DNA of 18,697 bases, from assembly GCA_001931905.2 (NCBI GenBank), contig MSJI02000278.1, forward strand, positions 1 through 18,697. The letters run 5' to 3'. This document shows, one piece after another, positions 10,513-18,218 of the stretch; position 1 is the stretch's first letter, and each line of letters starts with the position of its first letter. The stretch comes from Cladosporium sp. IMV 00045. Its lineage: Eukaryota > Ascomycota > Dothideomycetes > Cladosporiales > Cladosporiaceae. Under the pieces are notes generated by a model. The model did not search any database and was not told the origin of the DNA. It saw only the letters and a list, made by a program, of their open reading frames with translations. Position numbers and translations under genes: made by a program.

Positions 10513-12717
10513 ATGGCGGACAACAACGTTGAGAAACGGGGAGAGTCCCCCGTGGACCACCAGATTGAGAAACGCGACGCATCGCCAGGCGATTCTTCCA
10601 GCAGCCCCAGTCCACCGGCAACAGCGACAGCATCCGAACCTTCCGGCATTTTGGGCTGGATTGCGAAACTCGGCAACTTGCCAGAATGGAAATTGGGGAA
10701 GGAGAAGCTCTCTGGCAAGGCGCTGAACTACAGCATCGGTATCTGCGCCTCGTGCGGATTCCTCATGTTTGGTTATGACCAAGGTGTCATGAGCGCTCTT
10801 CTCACGTTGGATGACTTGTGGGTTTCAGCTTCCACTCGTGCTCCCGTCGACACAAGCTAACAGCCTTCAAGCCAGAGGAATCTTCCACTTATGACGCCCT
10901 ACGACCCCTCCAATCCCGTCTGCTTTTTAGACGAGGCTAGGACTGAGCGAGACTTCAGCATGTGCACCGGCGATGCGAATACACAAGCTGCCGGAGTCGC
11001 CATCTATCAAATCGGATGTTTCCTGGGCGCCATCCTCATTCTGTTCTATGGTGAGGACTGGGGAAGAAAGTCGTCGACGTTCTGGGGCTCATTGATTATG
11101 ATCATTGGGACTATTTTGCAAGCCGCCTGTTTCGATTACGGTCTGTTCTGCGCTGGGCGTGTTGTGGGTGGCGTCGGAAACGGCATGGTCACATCAAGTA
11201 AGCCCTACCATAACACTTTTGGAACGCATGGCAGCGCTAACATCCACGTTCAGCCATCCCTACCTGGCAGTCTGAATGTGCTCGCCCCCACATGCGAGGT
11301 CTTCTCATTACACTCTCCGGCTGTTTAATTTCAGGAGGTATCATGATATCCTACTGGATCGACTACGGTTTTTATTTCTTGGTTGGCGACATTCGATGGC
11401 GCTTCCCTATCGCTGTAAGTCGCAGCACAATCGCATTCCACTACAAGCTTGGATCAGTGTTTGTAACGGTCAACAACAGTTCCAATCTTTTTTCACCGTT
11501 GTCGTCATGTGGATGCTGCTTTACTTGCCGGAGTCTCCTCGCTGGCTCGCCATGCGCGGCCGCTTGGAAGACGCTCGTGAAGTGACAGCCCGCCTGCTCG
11601 ACCGTTCGATCGATCATGCGGAAGTTAGTGAAGAGATTGATAACATCAGAGAGGCGTTAGAAGTGCAAAGCCGTGGCGGAGGCTTCAAGTACCGTGAGCT
11701 ACTCACCAATGGTCCCTCTCAGAACCTTCGCCGCACATGTTTGGGAATGGCAGCGCAATTCTTTCAACAGGTATGTCGATAGCACGACTGTATACTTTGA
11801 CAACCACTAACCATTCTATTCAGATCTGCGGTATCAACCTCATCACATACTATGCCACTTTCATCTTCGAGAACTCGCTTGGATTCGGCCCCGCCTTGTC
11901 CCGTCTATTGGGTGCTGCCAACGGCACTGAATACTTTCTCGCCTCTTTGATCGCTTTGCCACTCATTGAACGCAGTGGTCGCCGTAAGCTAATGCTGTTC
12001 GGTGCTTTTGGCATGTGCGCTTCAATGGGTATCCTTGCCGGTACTGTGTCCACCGGCACTTTCGATGAGGACGGTGCACCGCAGCTCACCACTACCTATG
12101 GTGTCACTGCTACGGTCTTCCTCTTTGGCTTCAACACCTTCTTCGCCATTGGGTGGCTCGGAATGACTTGGCTATAGTAAGAAGACCTTTGTCGTTCACC
12201 GAGCAGAGAGTGTGCTAACACTGTTTTCAGCCCTGCCGAAGTCACCAACCTGCGGATTCGAATCCAAGCCAACGCCCTGTCCACGTGCTCCAACTGGATC
12301 AGCAACTTCCTCATCGTCATGATCACACCTCCAGCCTTCGCCAACCTGCAATGGAGAACTTACTTGATGTTCTGTACGTATATCACAAACCCAACCCACC
12401 CACCCCAAACCTGAACACAGCTAATACAACCCGCAACAGGCATTTTCAACGCCGCCATCTTCCCCTGCGTCTGGCTCTTCTTTCCGGAGCCCAAAGGCCG
12501 CAGCCTTGAAGAACTCGACGTCATCTTCGCCAGCGCGCACTCGAAGAACGAGAACCCCGTCAAAACCGCCAAGCACATGCCGCGCCTGCAGGGCCGCGAA
12601 CTGGAGCAAGAGTTGGCCAGGTATTTTGATGACACTCAGAATGTTGAGGCTAGGGCCGCTACTCGTAGGGCGTCGGCCACTGCGGCTGCTGATGGAAATA
12701 ATGAGAAAGCGTCTTAG
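10513..12717 (+). CDS. MFS sugar porter (hexose transporter family), 7 exons
   Basis: Plasma-membrane 12-helix transporter, probably a monosaccharide:H+ symporter or a sugar sensor; the substrate is not readable. Exons: 10513-10817, 10872-11197, 11254-11414, 11480-11770, 11824-12176, 12231-12373, 12440-12717, giving 618 aa. All six introns (53-66 nt) are GT-AG and keep frame; four have clear CTAAC branch sites. Sugar-porter signatures in order: helix-1 GYDQGVMS (88-94), WGRKS in the loop 2-3 (165-169), GRVVGGVGNGM then STIPTWQSE, PESPRWL (281-287), helix-7 QQICGINLITYY (360-371), IERSGRRK (409-416), YPAEVTNLR (479-487) and PEPKGRSLEE (542-551). The last differs from the usual PET-K-G-R at one residue. 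The start is ATG 10513 (A at -3, G at +4). The soluble N-tail (about 70 aa) and C-tail (about 65 aa) make it longer than the common 530-550 aa. Confidence 0.92.
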
Positions 12718-13279
12718 GCGGATTAGAGGCGCTCGGACGCTGAAGAGGAGCGGGTTGGGCGGACCATTTGTGCGTATTGGCTTAGAGGATGGATGGTATT
12801 GATAGCCCGGCTAGAGACACTTGTGGGAGGACGATGAGGTTTATAGATTGTATCGAGATTGGATAGAATAGACTGTGTCTGGACTCATATAGTATGCGAA
12901 TCTGAGTTATCATACAAACGGACCCTCTTTCGAATTACCGAAGCTTTGGTCTATGTCACGTTCTGCTTGGTGACCTTGCGGCTTTCAGAATCGAAGTGTT
13001 TCAGGCAATTGAGCTCCATCGACATCCAGGCTTACTCCAGACCTGCACTACAACTTCATCTGAGATCTTGAAGAGACATACGAGAACACGTCATTATAAT
13101 ATATCTTGGAAATCAACTGTATTGGTTCCAAATTAGTTATTGATAAAATACCTCAACCTGTGAGGTATGTCGAACAAGCCGAAACAGATCAGAAATGTCG
13201 CTAGAACGCTCGCTGAAGTCAATAAAAAGCCCAATCTCATGGGTATGCAACGCAAGCCAAGCAAAGGAGAAATTTCCCA
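12718..13279. other. Convergent intergenic region sugar porter / DUF2985 gene
   Basis: 562 bp holding the 3' flanks of two tail-to-tail genes. The stretch around 13090-13150 is AT-rich (ATTATAATATATC), as expected of 3'-end regions. No gene, repeat or hairpin of note was seen. Confidence 0.45.
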
Positions 13280-14878
13280 TCATACGCCACCCTTCTTCCC
13301 CTTCCCACCCGCCTTCTCCTTAGCATTATCAACATCAACCGCTCCAGCAATCACGTCCACACCGCGCAGCTCCACGCCCCGCTCGCGCTGCATCTTCTCT
13401 AACTCCGCCATAACCGCCGGACTGGGATTGACGCCCTCAACGCGCTTGACCTTCTTGCCCTCCTTGAAAGCCGCGATCCCGCCCGCGGCGGCGATGATGC
13501 ACGCGCACGCGATGAAGAACCCCGTCGTCCACGGCGGCCGCTCGTACCTGTCCATGCCCCACATGACGCCGCATAGGCAGGTCTGGAAGAAGGTGTTCCA
13601 CATGTTGCACCAGATGTAGAAGTCGACTTTCCACAGCTTCGTGGGCGGGGCGCGCACGCCCGTCAGAGGCGGTTCGGGCGTTTTTGAAAGTGGCAAAGGC
13701 AGGCGCGTGTCGGCCGCTTCGGCTTCGGCGGAGGGGATGGCGTCGGAGGCGTTGACGTATTTGGCTTCCAGGGCGCGTTGCGCGATCCAGGAGGAGAGGT
13801 CGATGTGGTCCAGGGTGTCGGAGCCGGGGAGGCGGACCCAGCCTCTGTAGAAGCCGGCGAGGCGGCGCAGGCCGTACATTTTCTTCAGGTGCCCGTGTTT
13901 CTCCTCGGAGCACAGGCGCCAGCGCAACAGAAAGTACATGTCTCGCGCGCGCCAGGGCAGCAGGCCGAAGCCCGTGACGCAGAAGAGGGCGTTGAGGATC
14001 TGGCTGTCGATCTCGAGCCAGATGATGCGCGCGCTGTCGATGTGCTCGCAGTCGCGCACGTACTCGCCGTTGCCGACGGGTGCCCAGCACATTTCGGGGG
14101 CGGCGCCGCAGAGGATGAGGAAGAGCATGCCGCCCCATGCTACTACATTGAGTCCGTAGATTGTCCAAAAGAAACCGAAGGGTGTGATGAACCATTTTCC
14201 GAACGCTTTGAGCCCTATCGCCCATGATTTTGTCCATGGTAGTTTGGGAGGTGGTTTCCAACCTGTGCTGTAGACTCGTTGATCGCGGGTAGAAGTGGGC
14301 AAATGGGGCTCATCCTTTGGCTTGCTGTCGGTTGGTGATAATGAATCCTTCAGCTCCAGTTGTTCTTCGTTGATACCATCGTTTCTGGCTTCCGCTGCCC
14401 AAGTAGTACGAGCTTGATCATCAGTCATTGCCGGAAACGGCTCCTGAGCATTGCCTTTTCTCGCAGGCTCTTGATGCTCTTTCACAGAATCAAACTGTGG
14501 GATACCTGCACCAGCGGCACTTCGAAGTCTATGGACCTTGCCACTGCTTCCACTGCTTGCCCGCCGCATCCTCCCTTCATGTGCATCCATCTGTCCGCCC
14601 GAAGTCCATCCATCGTTCGAGAAAGAATGTTTTCTGATATCGTTCATGGTTGGCGCCTTTGCGGTTGTCTCTGCGGCAGCGGCCCAAGCACCGAGCGGCA
14701 TATCTGCTTCCATGGCATCTTTGGCAGTGTTCTTTACACTGCCGGCGAAACTGCCTGCAGCGCTTCGAGTCGTACGTGCTACGCTGTTGGAAGAGCTCCT
14801 GAGGCTTGAGAAAGTGCTCGACCGCTGCGATGACCTAGTGACCAGTGGTGATGGGGCGGGACGCTGTTCGGAGGTCAT
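13280..14878 (-). CDS. DUF2985-type fungal integral membrane protein
   Basis: Single exon, 532 aa, starting at the first ATG (14878-14876); the open frame extends only 11 codons further and has no other ATG. Residues 1-215 are Ser/Thr/Arg-rich and probably disordered and cytosolic. The membrane part has four hydrophobic segments: about 240-262 (IYGLNVVAWGGMLFLILCGA), 294-310 (ILNALFCVTGFGLLPWR), 420-442 (FYIWCNMWNTFFQTCLCGVM) and 452-471. Between helices 2 and 3 is a conserved-looking amphipathic block, PWRARDMYFLLRWR, which is what made me think of DUF2985 (PF11204). The C-terminus is charged, ending in a Lys/Gly-rich tail. The biochemical function of the family is unknown. The tight helix spacing and Trp/Cys-rich segments argue for a real membrane protein. 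The family name is from memory and needs a profile search; the gene itself is well supported. Confidence 0.82.
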   Translation of the reverse strand: MTSEQRPAPSPLVTRSSQRSSTFSSLRSSSNSVARTTRSAAGSFAGSVKNTAKDAMEADMPLGAWAAAAETTAKAPTMNDIRKHSFSNDGWTSGGQMDAHEGRMRRASSGSSGKVHRLRSAAGAGIPQFDSVKEHQEPARKGNAQEPFPAMTDDQARTTWAAEARNDGINEEQLELKDSLSPTDSKPKDEPHLPTSTRDQRVYSTGWKPPPKLPWTKSWAIGLKAFGKWFITPFGFFWTIYGLNVVAWGGMLFLILCGAAPEMCWAPVGNGEYVRDCEHIDSARIIWLEIDSQILNALFCVTGFGLLPWRARDMYFLLRWRLCSEEKHGHLKKMYGLRRLAGFYRGWVRLPGSDTLDHIDLSSWIAQRALEAKYVNASDAIPSAEAEAADTRLPLPLSKTPEPPLTGVRAPPTKLWKVDFYIWCNMWNTFFQTCLCGVMWGMDRYERPPWTTGFFIACACIIAAAGGIAAFKEGKKVKRVEGVNPSPAVMAELEKMQRERGVELRGVDVIAGAVDVDNAKEKAGGKGKKGGV

Positions 14879-15840
14879 GATGCTGCAATGGTTTGGGCGC
14901 AAAAGCGCCAAGTGAGAGGTGTCGGACGGCCGATCCTTAAGTCAAGGAGTCAATCGATAGTAAAAAACACGTCTGATCAATCAAAACAACAGTAAATTTG
15001 TATAATGAAACGTAAAAGGGAAGCAAAAAAGCATACTTCCCCATCAACGGCAAAGAAAAGCCCCCAGCGGTTAGATCAACGATTACGCCTCGCTGCAAGA
15101 ATACCAAGAACCAGCGTCACCCACTTGCTGCATGTCCTACCAGTGCAGGCATTGACAAGGCAGGCGTGGCAGTCAAGCAGGAGGCAAGGCCCTTCTCAAA
15201 CAAGCCGCGACGACGTATGCAAAAGCGGCCAGAGGGAGAGTTGCACTTGGCACAGGCCTTGTGCCGTGCCTGCACCACTATAACGCGCAGGCCCATGACA
15301 ACGAGCACAGGTAGCTGGCGCCAATCACGAAGTTGCTCGTGGAAGCTCCCAAGCCTGTTGTTGTCGCGGCTGACGCTGGTGGCGGAGTGAGATGAGTGTT
15401 GGCAGGGTCTGGCGAAGCCGCTATAGATCGAAGGGGTGTTATCGATAAGATGCTTATCGATAGAGAACGTGTAATTGGCTTCCAGGCGCTAAAATGCGGT
15501 CCGGAGCATCGAACGGGCCTGGCCACAGGCGATATCAAGGTTCATCTATAATCCCGCTGAGTGGAGTGGAGTATCTCCACTGGACTGTTTACTGTTTGCA
15601 TCGACGACATGTTTTGAAAGCTGGTTTCTGAGATGATCAAAGCACAAAAAGGCATGTGCTCGTACTCCTGTCTGCCAACTTTTATGATGACCGCATTGCT
15701 CGCCCATATTAAGTCCACACCACTACAACCTCCACCAATGTCCCGGTATGAACTACCGGCTCCCCAGCAATCTCTACCGACGTTCTTGCTGAAATGAACT
15801 CCTATGCAGTTGAAGCTCACTGCCAGGTGTTTGCCCTTCT
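14879..15840. other. Intergenic region between two minus-strand genes
   Basis: 962 bp combining the DUF2985 promoter side (14879 upward) and the 3' flank of the hydrolase gene. It contains the TATCGATA inverted repeat at 15440-15462 and a short 7-bp hairpin (AGTGGAG-TAT-CTCCACT, 15565-15581). Minus-strand frames at 15542-15820 and 15278-15538 have no ATG at their starts. The second ends in a Thr/Ala-rich stretch plus a hydrophobic tail (see findings). No confident gene. Confidence 0.45.
15440..15462. repeat. Inverted repeat with two TATCGATA cores
   Basis: Arms TATCGATAAG and CTTATCGATA are perfect reverse complements separated by ATG. Each arm contains the self-complementary octamer TATCGATA, so the element is a palindrome of palindromes. 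It lies about 560 bp upstream of the DUF2985 ATG and about 380 bp downstream of the hydrolase stop. The same octamer sits in the RRP7 palindrome. It could be a paired protein-binding site; no function is shown. Confidence 0.4.
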
Positions 15841-16730
15841 CTAGTCCGCGAGTAGCGGCTCTACTCCAGCTGAGATCGTGCCATTCCTAACAGAAGCGCC
15901 GTGCGCGGCGGCCAATCGCCCGTAGATCGGATAGTACTGCGCCAAATACGGCAGCACCGTCGCATCGCCCGGTGTATTGCGCCAGTCTCGCATCAAGTCG
16001 CAGACGATGCTGAACAAGCTGACTATCTGCACGCCTGCGCGCGCCATGCGGTCGTTCGAAACGTCACGGATGAGCTCGGTCGATGTGCCGGAGGCTTCGA
16101 CGTTGGCCCATACGCTGTAGCCGGCCTCACGGAGGGAGAGGGCGCAGAAGGTTGTGCCTGTAAGCCGGTCAGCTTTGTTTAGTTGAGAGTTTTGCTTGCT
16201 CAACGAGACTTACACACGTCAGTAGTGATTCCAGCGAGAATCACTTGGCTCTTGCCAGTAGCTTCAATGGCACGACGGAAGTCGGGGTTGTCCCATGCAT
16301 CAACTTCACCCTGACGCTGGATTAGGGGCGCGTCAGGATACCTGGACACTGCAAGTCAGCACATGCCATCACTTGATTTGAAGCGTACTTCTTCGTCCTC
16401 ACATTTCAAGGATCGCCTTCGGAAGAGGGCCGTTTGGACCCGTCTGCGCAGAGGTCGAGAGTACTACTGGAAGATCAAATAGCTTTCCCAGAGCGGCGTG
16501 TGCAAGCATTGCATTGTAGTATAGCGAGGCATCGAAGTCTCGAGCGATGGTGTACAAGCCGTCTTGCAGATCGAGAACGAGTAGCAGGGCGTCGGTCTTG
16601 TTCAGACGTTCGAATGGGACGGCTGCCCGGGTTAGTTGAGTAGGCTTGGAAGCCTGGTGGGACACGTACAATCAGCGAAGGAGATGCTGACGATGCTCGT
16701 CAGAGCGAGGAGGATGGTGTTGATCTTCAT
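15841..16730 (-). CDS. YcaC-type isochorismatase-family cysteine hydrolase with signal peptide
   Basis: Exons 16730-16670, 16622-16403, 16341-16214 and 16157-15841; 241 aa. Introns are 47, 61 and 56 nt, all GT-AG with CTAAC or CTGAC branch sites and phases 1, 2, 1. Residues 1-19 look like a signal peptide (KINTILLALTSIVSIS, then SFA before D20). The mature part follows bacterial YcaC closely: LVLDLQDGL (Asp-38, catalytic position), STSAQTGPNGPLP, YPDAPLIQRQGEVDAWDN (Arg-103 at the usual basic position), ILAGITTDVC with nucleophile Cys-137, NVEASGTSTELI and CDLMRDWRNTP. Family members are amidase-like hydrolases of the isochorismatase superfamily, and YcaC itself has no settled substrate. The putative nucleophile codon is split by intron 3. 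Two N-glycosylation sequons (NKT, NGT) are present. True isochorismate hydrolysis is not implied. Alternative: a cytosolic form if translation began downstream, but no ATG suits. Confidence 0.88.
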
Positions 16731-16808
16731 GATGGTGACTATCGTGTAGAGCTGGATTCTCGAGACTGTCTATGTTTGATAGCATTCCGTGGAACATTGG
16801 GAAGTCTG

Positions 16809-16815
16809 ATTTATA
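16809..16815 (-). promoter_or_regulatory. TATA-like box of the isochorismatase-family gene
   Basis: On the minus strand the sequence reads CATATAAATC, about 80 nt before the ATG at 16730. A start site some 30 nt downstream would leave a leader of roughly 45-50 nt, a normal arrangement for fungi. The evidence is positional only. Confidence 0.35.
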
Positions 16816-17528
16816 TGTTGGAGAATACACGCCTGCTGACAATTAATCGAAAGACTCGGTTTGCTTACCGTCTTCGTCAGGAATTTCAAGCTCGACAGTC
16901 TCAGCTCTCAAGTGGAGCACTTCGTGCATTACGGTGCATGTATCTGCGAGAAGACAATGCCTCGTTACGCAAGGGTGCCATGATACGAGCCGTACGAACA
17001 CGACTTCAGCTGGATCTCCTCACGCAAGTGAGAAGTTTCAGCAATGCAATGCTTCGGGATGGTAAAGGCGGCCCCACACAGAAGCAATGTCATCTCGCTG
17101 CATCGTATATGTGCGCCATCGTCTATCGTGTATTGATGACAGCGATGTTGGTAAGTGGCGACTTAATAAGAACTGAGTAAGCCAGCTGCTTGGCGCATAT
17201 TGGTTGGGTGGTCTGCGGTATTTGTCTCAATGTCTGCTATGCAAAGAGTATTGTAACCCAACGCGCAGATATTTAAGAACTGTAATCCTTCAGGCATCTT
17301 TTCTGGAGCTCCAGGTCTTCGTATCGATGCCTGGTTTCGTATTCTTGATACAACAATTGGCGTCAGGGGCTAATGAAAGTGCTGGCAGGTTCGCGGTGGC
17401 TAAACGGAGTATATAGTCCCGCAAATGATTAGCTGTTGGCTCTCAGTCGGCATTTCACCTCGACAGATGTGTCCATGCCGTGATTATTCTTCTTTCCGAT
17501 GGGTTGCTAAGGATTTGAGACTCCGGCT

Positions 17529-17568
17529 TACTCAAACGTGATACTCAAAAGTCATACTGAGAGAGTGA
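17529..17568. repeat. Short tandem repeat, about 13-nt unit, two full copies plus a degenerate third
   Basis: TACTCAAACGTGA (17529-17541), TACTCAAAAGTCA (17542-17554) and a third, diverged TACTGAGAGAGTGA (17555-17568) follow each other without gaps. The first two differ at 2 of 13 positions. It lies 650 bp upstream of the Rab ATG and 800 bp upstream of the hydrolase ATG. Confidence 0.5.
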
Positions 17569-17942
17569 GTTGTCTAGCTCGGGACCGAGGTGGAATTGTT
17601 AATCGATGACCAACGTCCATTGATTAGCTAAAGACAGTAGTCAATAAGAATAGGCTCAATCCATCGACACCTATAGTTTCCTGAGAGCATTCGTACATGA
17701 CCTCTTCGGAGATGCTCTGTCTGCACGGAAGCGTACATACAGGTGGCGCTACCAACTACAGCGAGCAAGAAGAGACTCAACGATCAAGCAATGTATGTTA
17801 GTGTCTGTTGAAGCATACCGAAAATGAAAACACACGTTGTTGTATTTTTGAAGTGCACAAGGTCGTGGATATTGCGCGGTTGTAGAAGAAGGGGGGTCTT
17901 GTTGGCTCCGCTTTAGGGCTGGCAAGTCGTCACTGGCCCAAG

Positions 17943-17964
17943 GCAGCCAGCAGCCAGCCAGCCA
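17943..17964. repeat. CAGC microsatellite just before an upstream ATG
   Basis: GCAGCCAGCAGCCAGCCAGC followed by CATGG. Irregular CAGC units run directly into the ATG at 17964 and so place a strong GCCATGG start context in the Rab leader. Confidence 0.6.
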
Positions 17965-17969
17965 TGGCA

Positions 17970-18028
17970 GTAAGCTACCTAGGTATTCTCGAACTACAAC
18001 CGCAACATCACCTTAACATTCCTCACAG
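17970..18028 (+). other. Probable leader intron of the Rab5 gene (59 nt)
   Basis: Donor GTAAGC, branch-like CTTAAC at 18013-18017 and acceptor CTCACAG at 18028 match the other introns of the window in size and spacing. The donor lies six bases after an ATG (17964) in a strong context. Spliced, that ATG opens a 52-codon uORF ending at TAG 18179-18181, 37 nt before the Rab ATG. Unspliced, the same ATG is in frame with Rab5 and would add 85 residues. Transcription start and splicing are unproven. Confidence 0.45.
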
Positions 18029-18218
18029 AACTCACCGTTCAAAACCGCAACACTCTCTATTCGACTTGACAAACTCTGCGCTCAGGGCGCCCACATACCA
18101 GGAGCCCGCCGAACCCGCCGAACCCCTGCAACACCCAACACCTCCCAAACTGTCCTCATACGCAGTTGGCAGGAGCCTTAGGGCCAACCGACCTACCTCT
18201 CCAACCACAGACTCCCCG

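Larger units (their letters stand above)
16731..18218. other. Divergent intergenic region hydrolase / Rab5
   Basis: About 1.5 kb, more AT-rich than the coding parts. It holds a TATA-like element for the hydrolase, a tandem 13-mer at 17529-17568, a TATATAG at about 17410, a CAGC run and a probable leader intron for the Rab gene. The plus-strand frame at 16776-17180 begins at a non-ATG codon and has no recognisable domain. No transposon or RNA gene was seen. Confidence 0.45.

Noticed and set aside
13437..14261. 274-codon minus-strand frame inside the DUF2985 gene, and a 149-codon plus-strand frame at 13778-14227
   Set aside because: Both are alternative frames of a GC-rich exon; the Arg/Pro/His-rich products show no membrane pattern or domain, unlike the annotated frame.
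15565..15581. 7-bp hairpin AGTGGAG-TAT-CTCCACT read as a terminator
   Set aside because: Hairpin terminators of the bacterial type do not apply to this eukaryotic gene, and the stem lies some 260 nt past the stop codon without a T run.
15542..15820. Cys/Gly-containing minus-strand frame just downstream of the hydrolase stop, suggestive of a small secreted protein
   Set aside because: It begins at GTG with no ATG before the interesting part, has no signal peptide and most simply is the hydrolase 3' UTR.
16776..17180. 134-codon plus-strand frame in the hydrolase/Rab5 spacer
   Set aside because: It starts at a non-ATG codon, lies over the likely hydrolase promoter and shows no domain.
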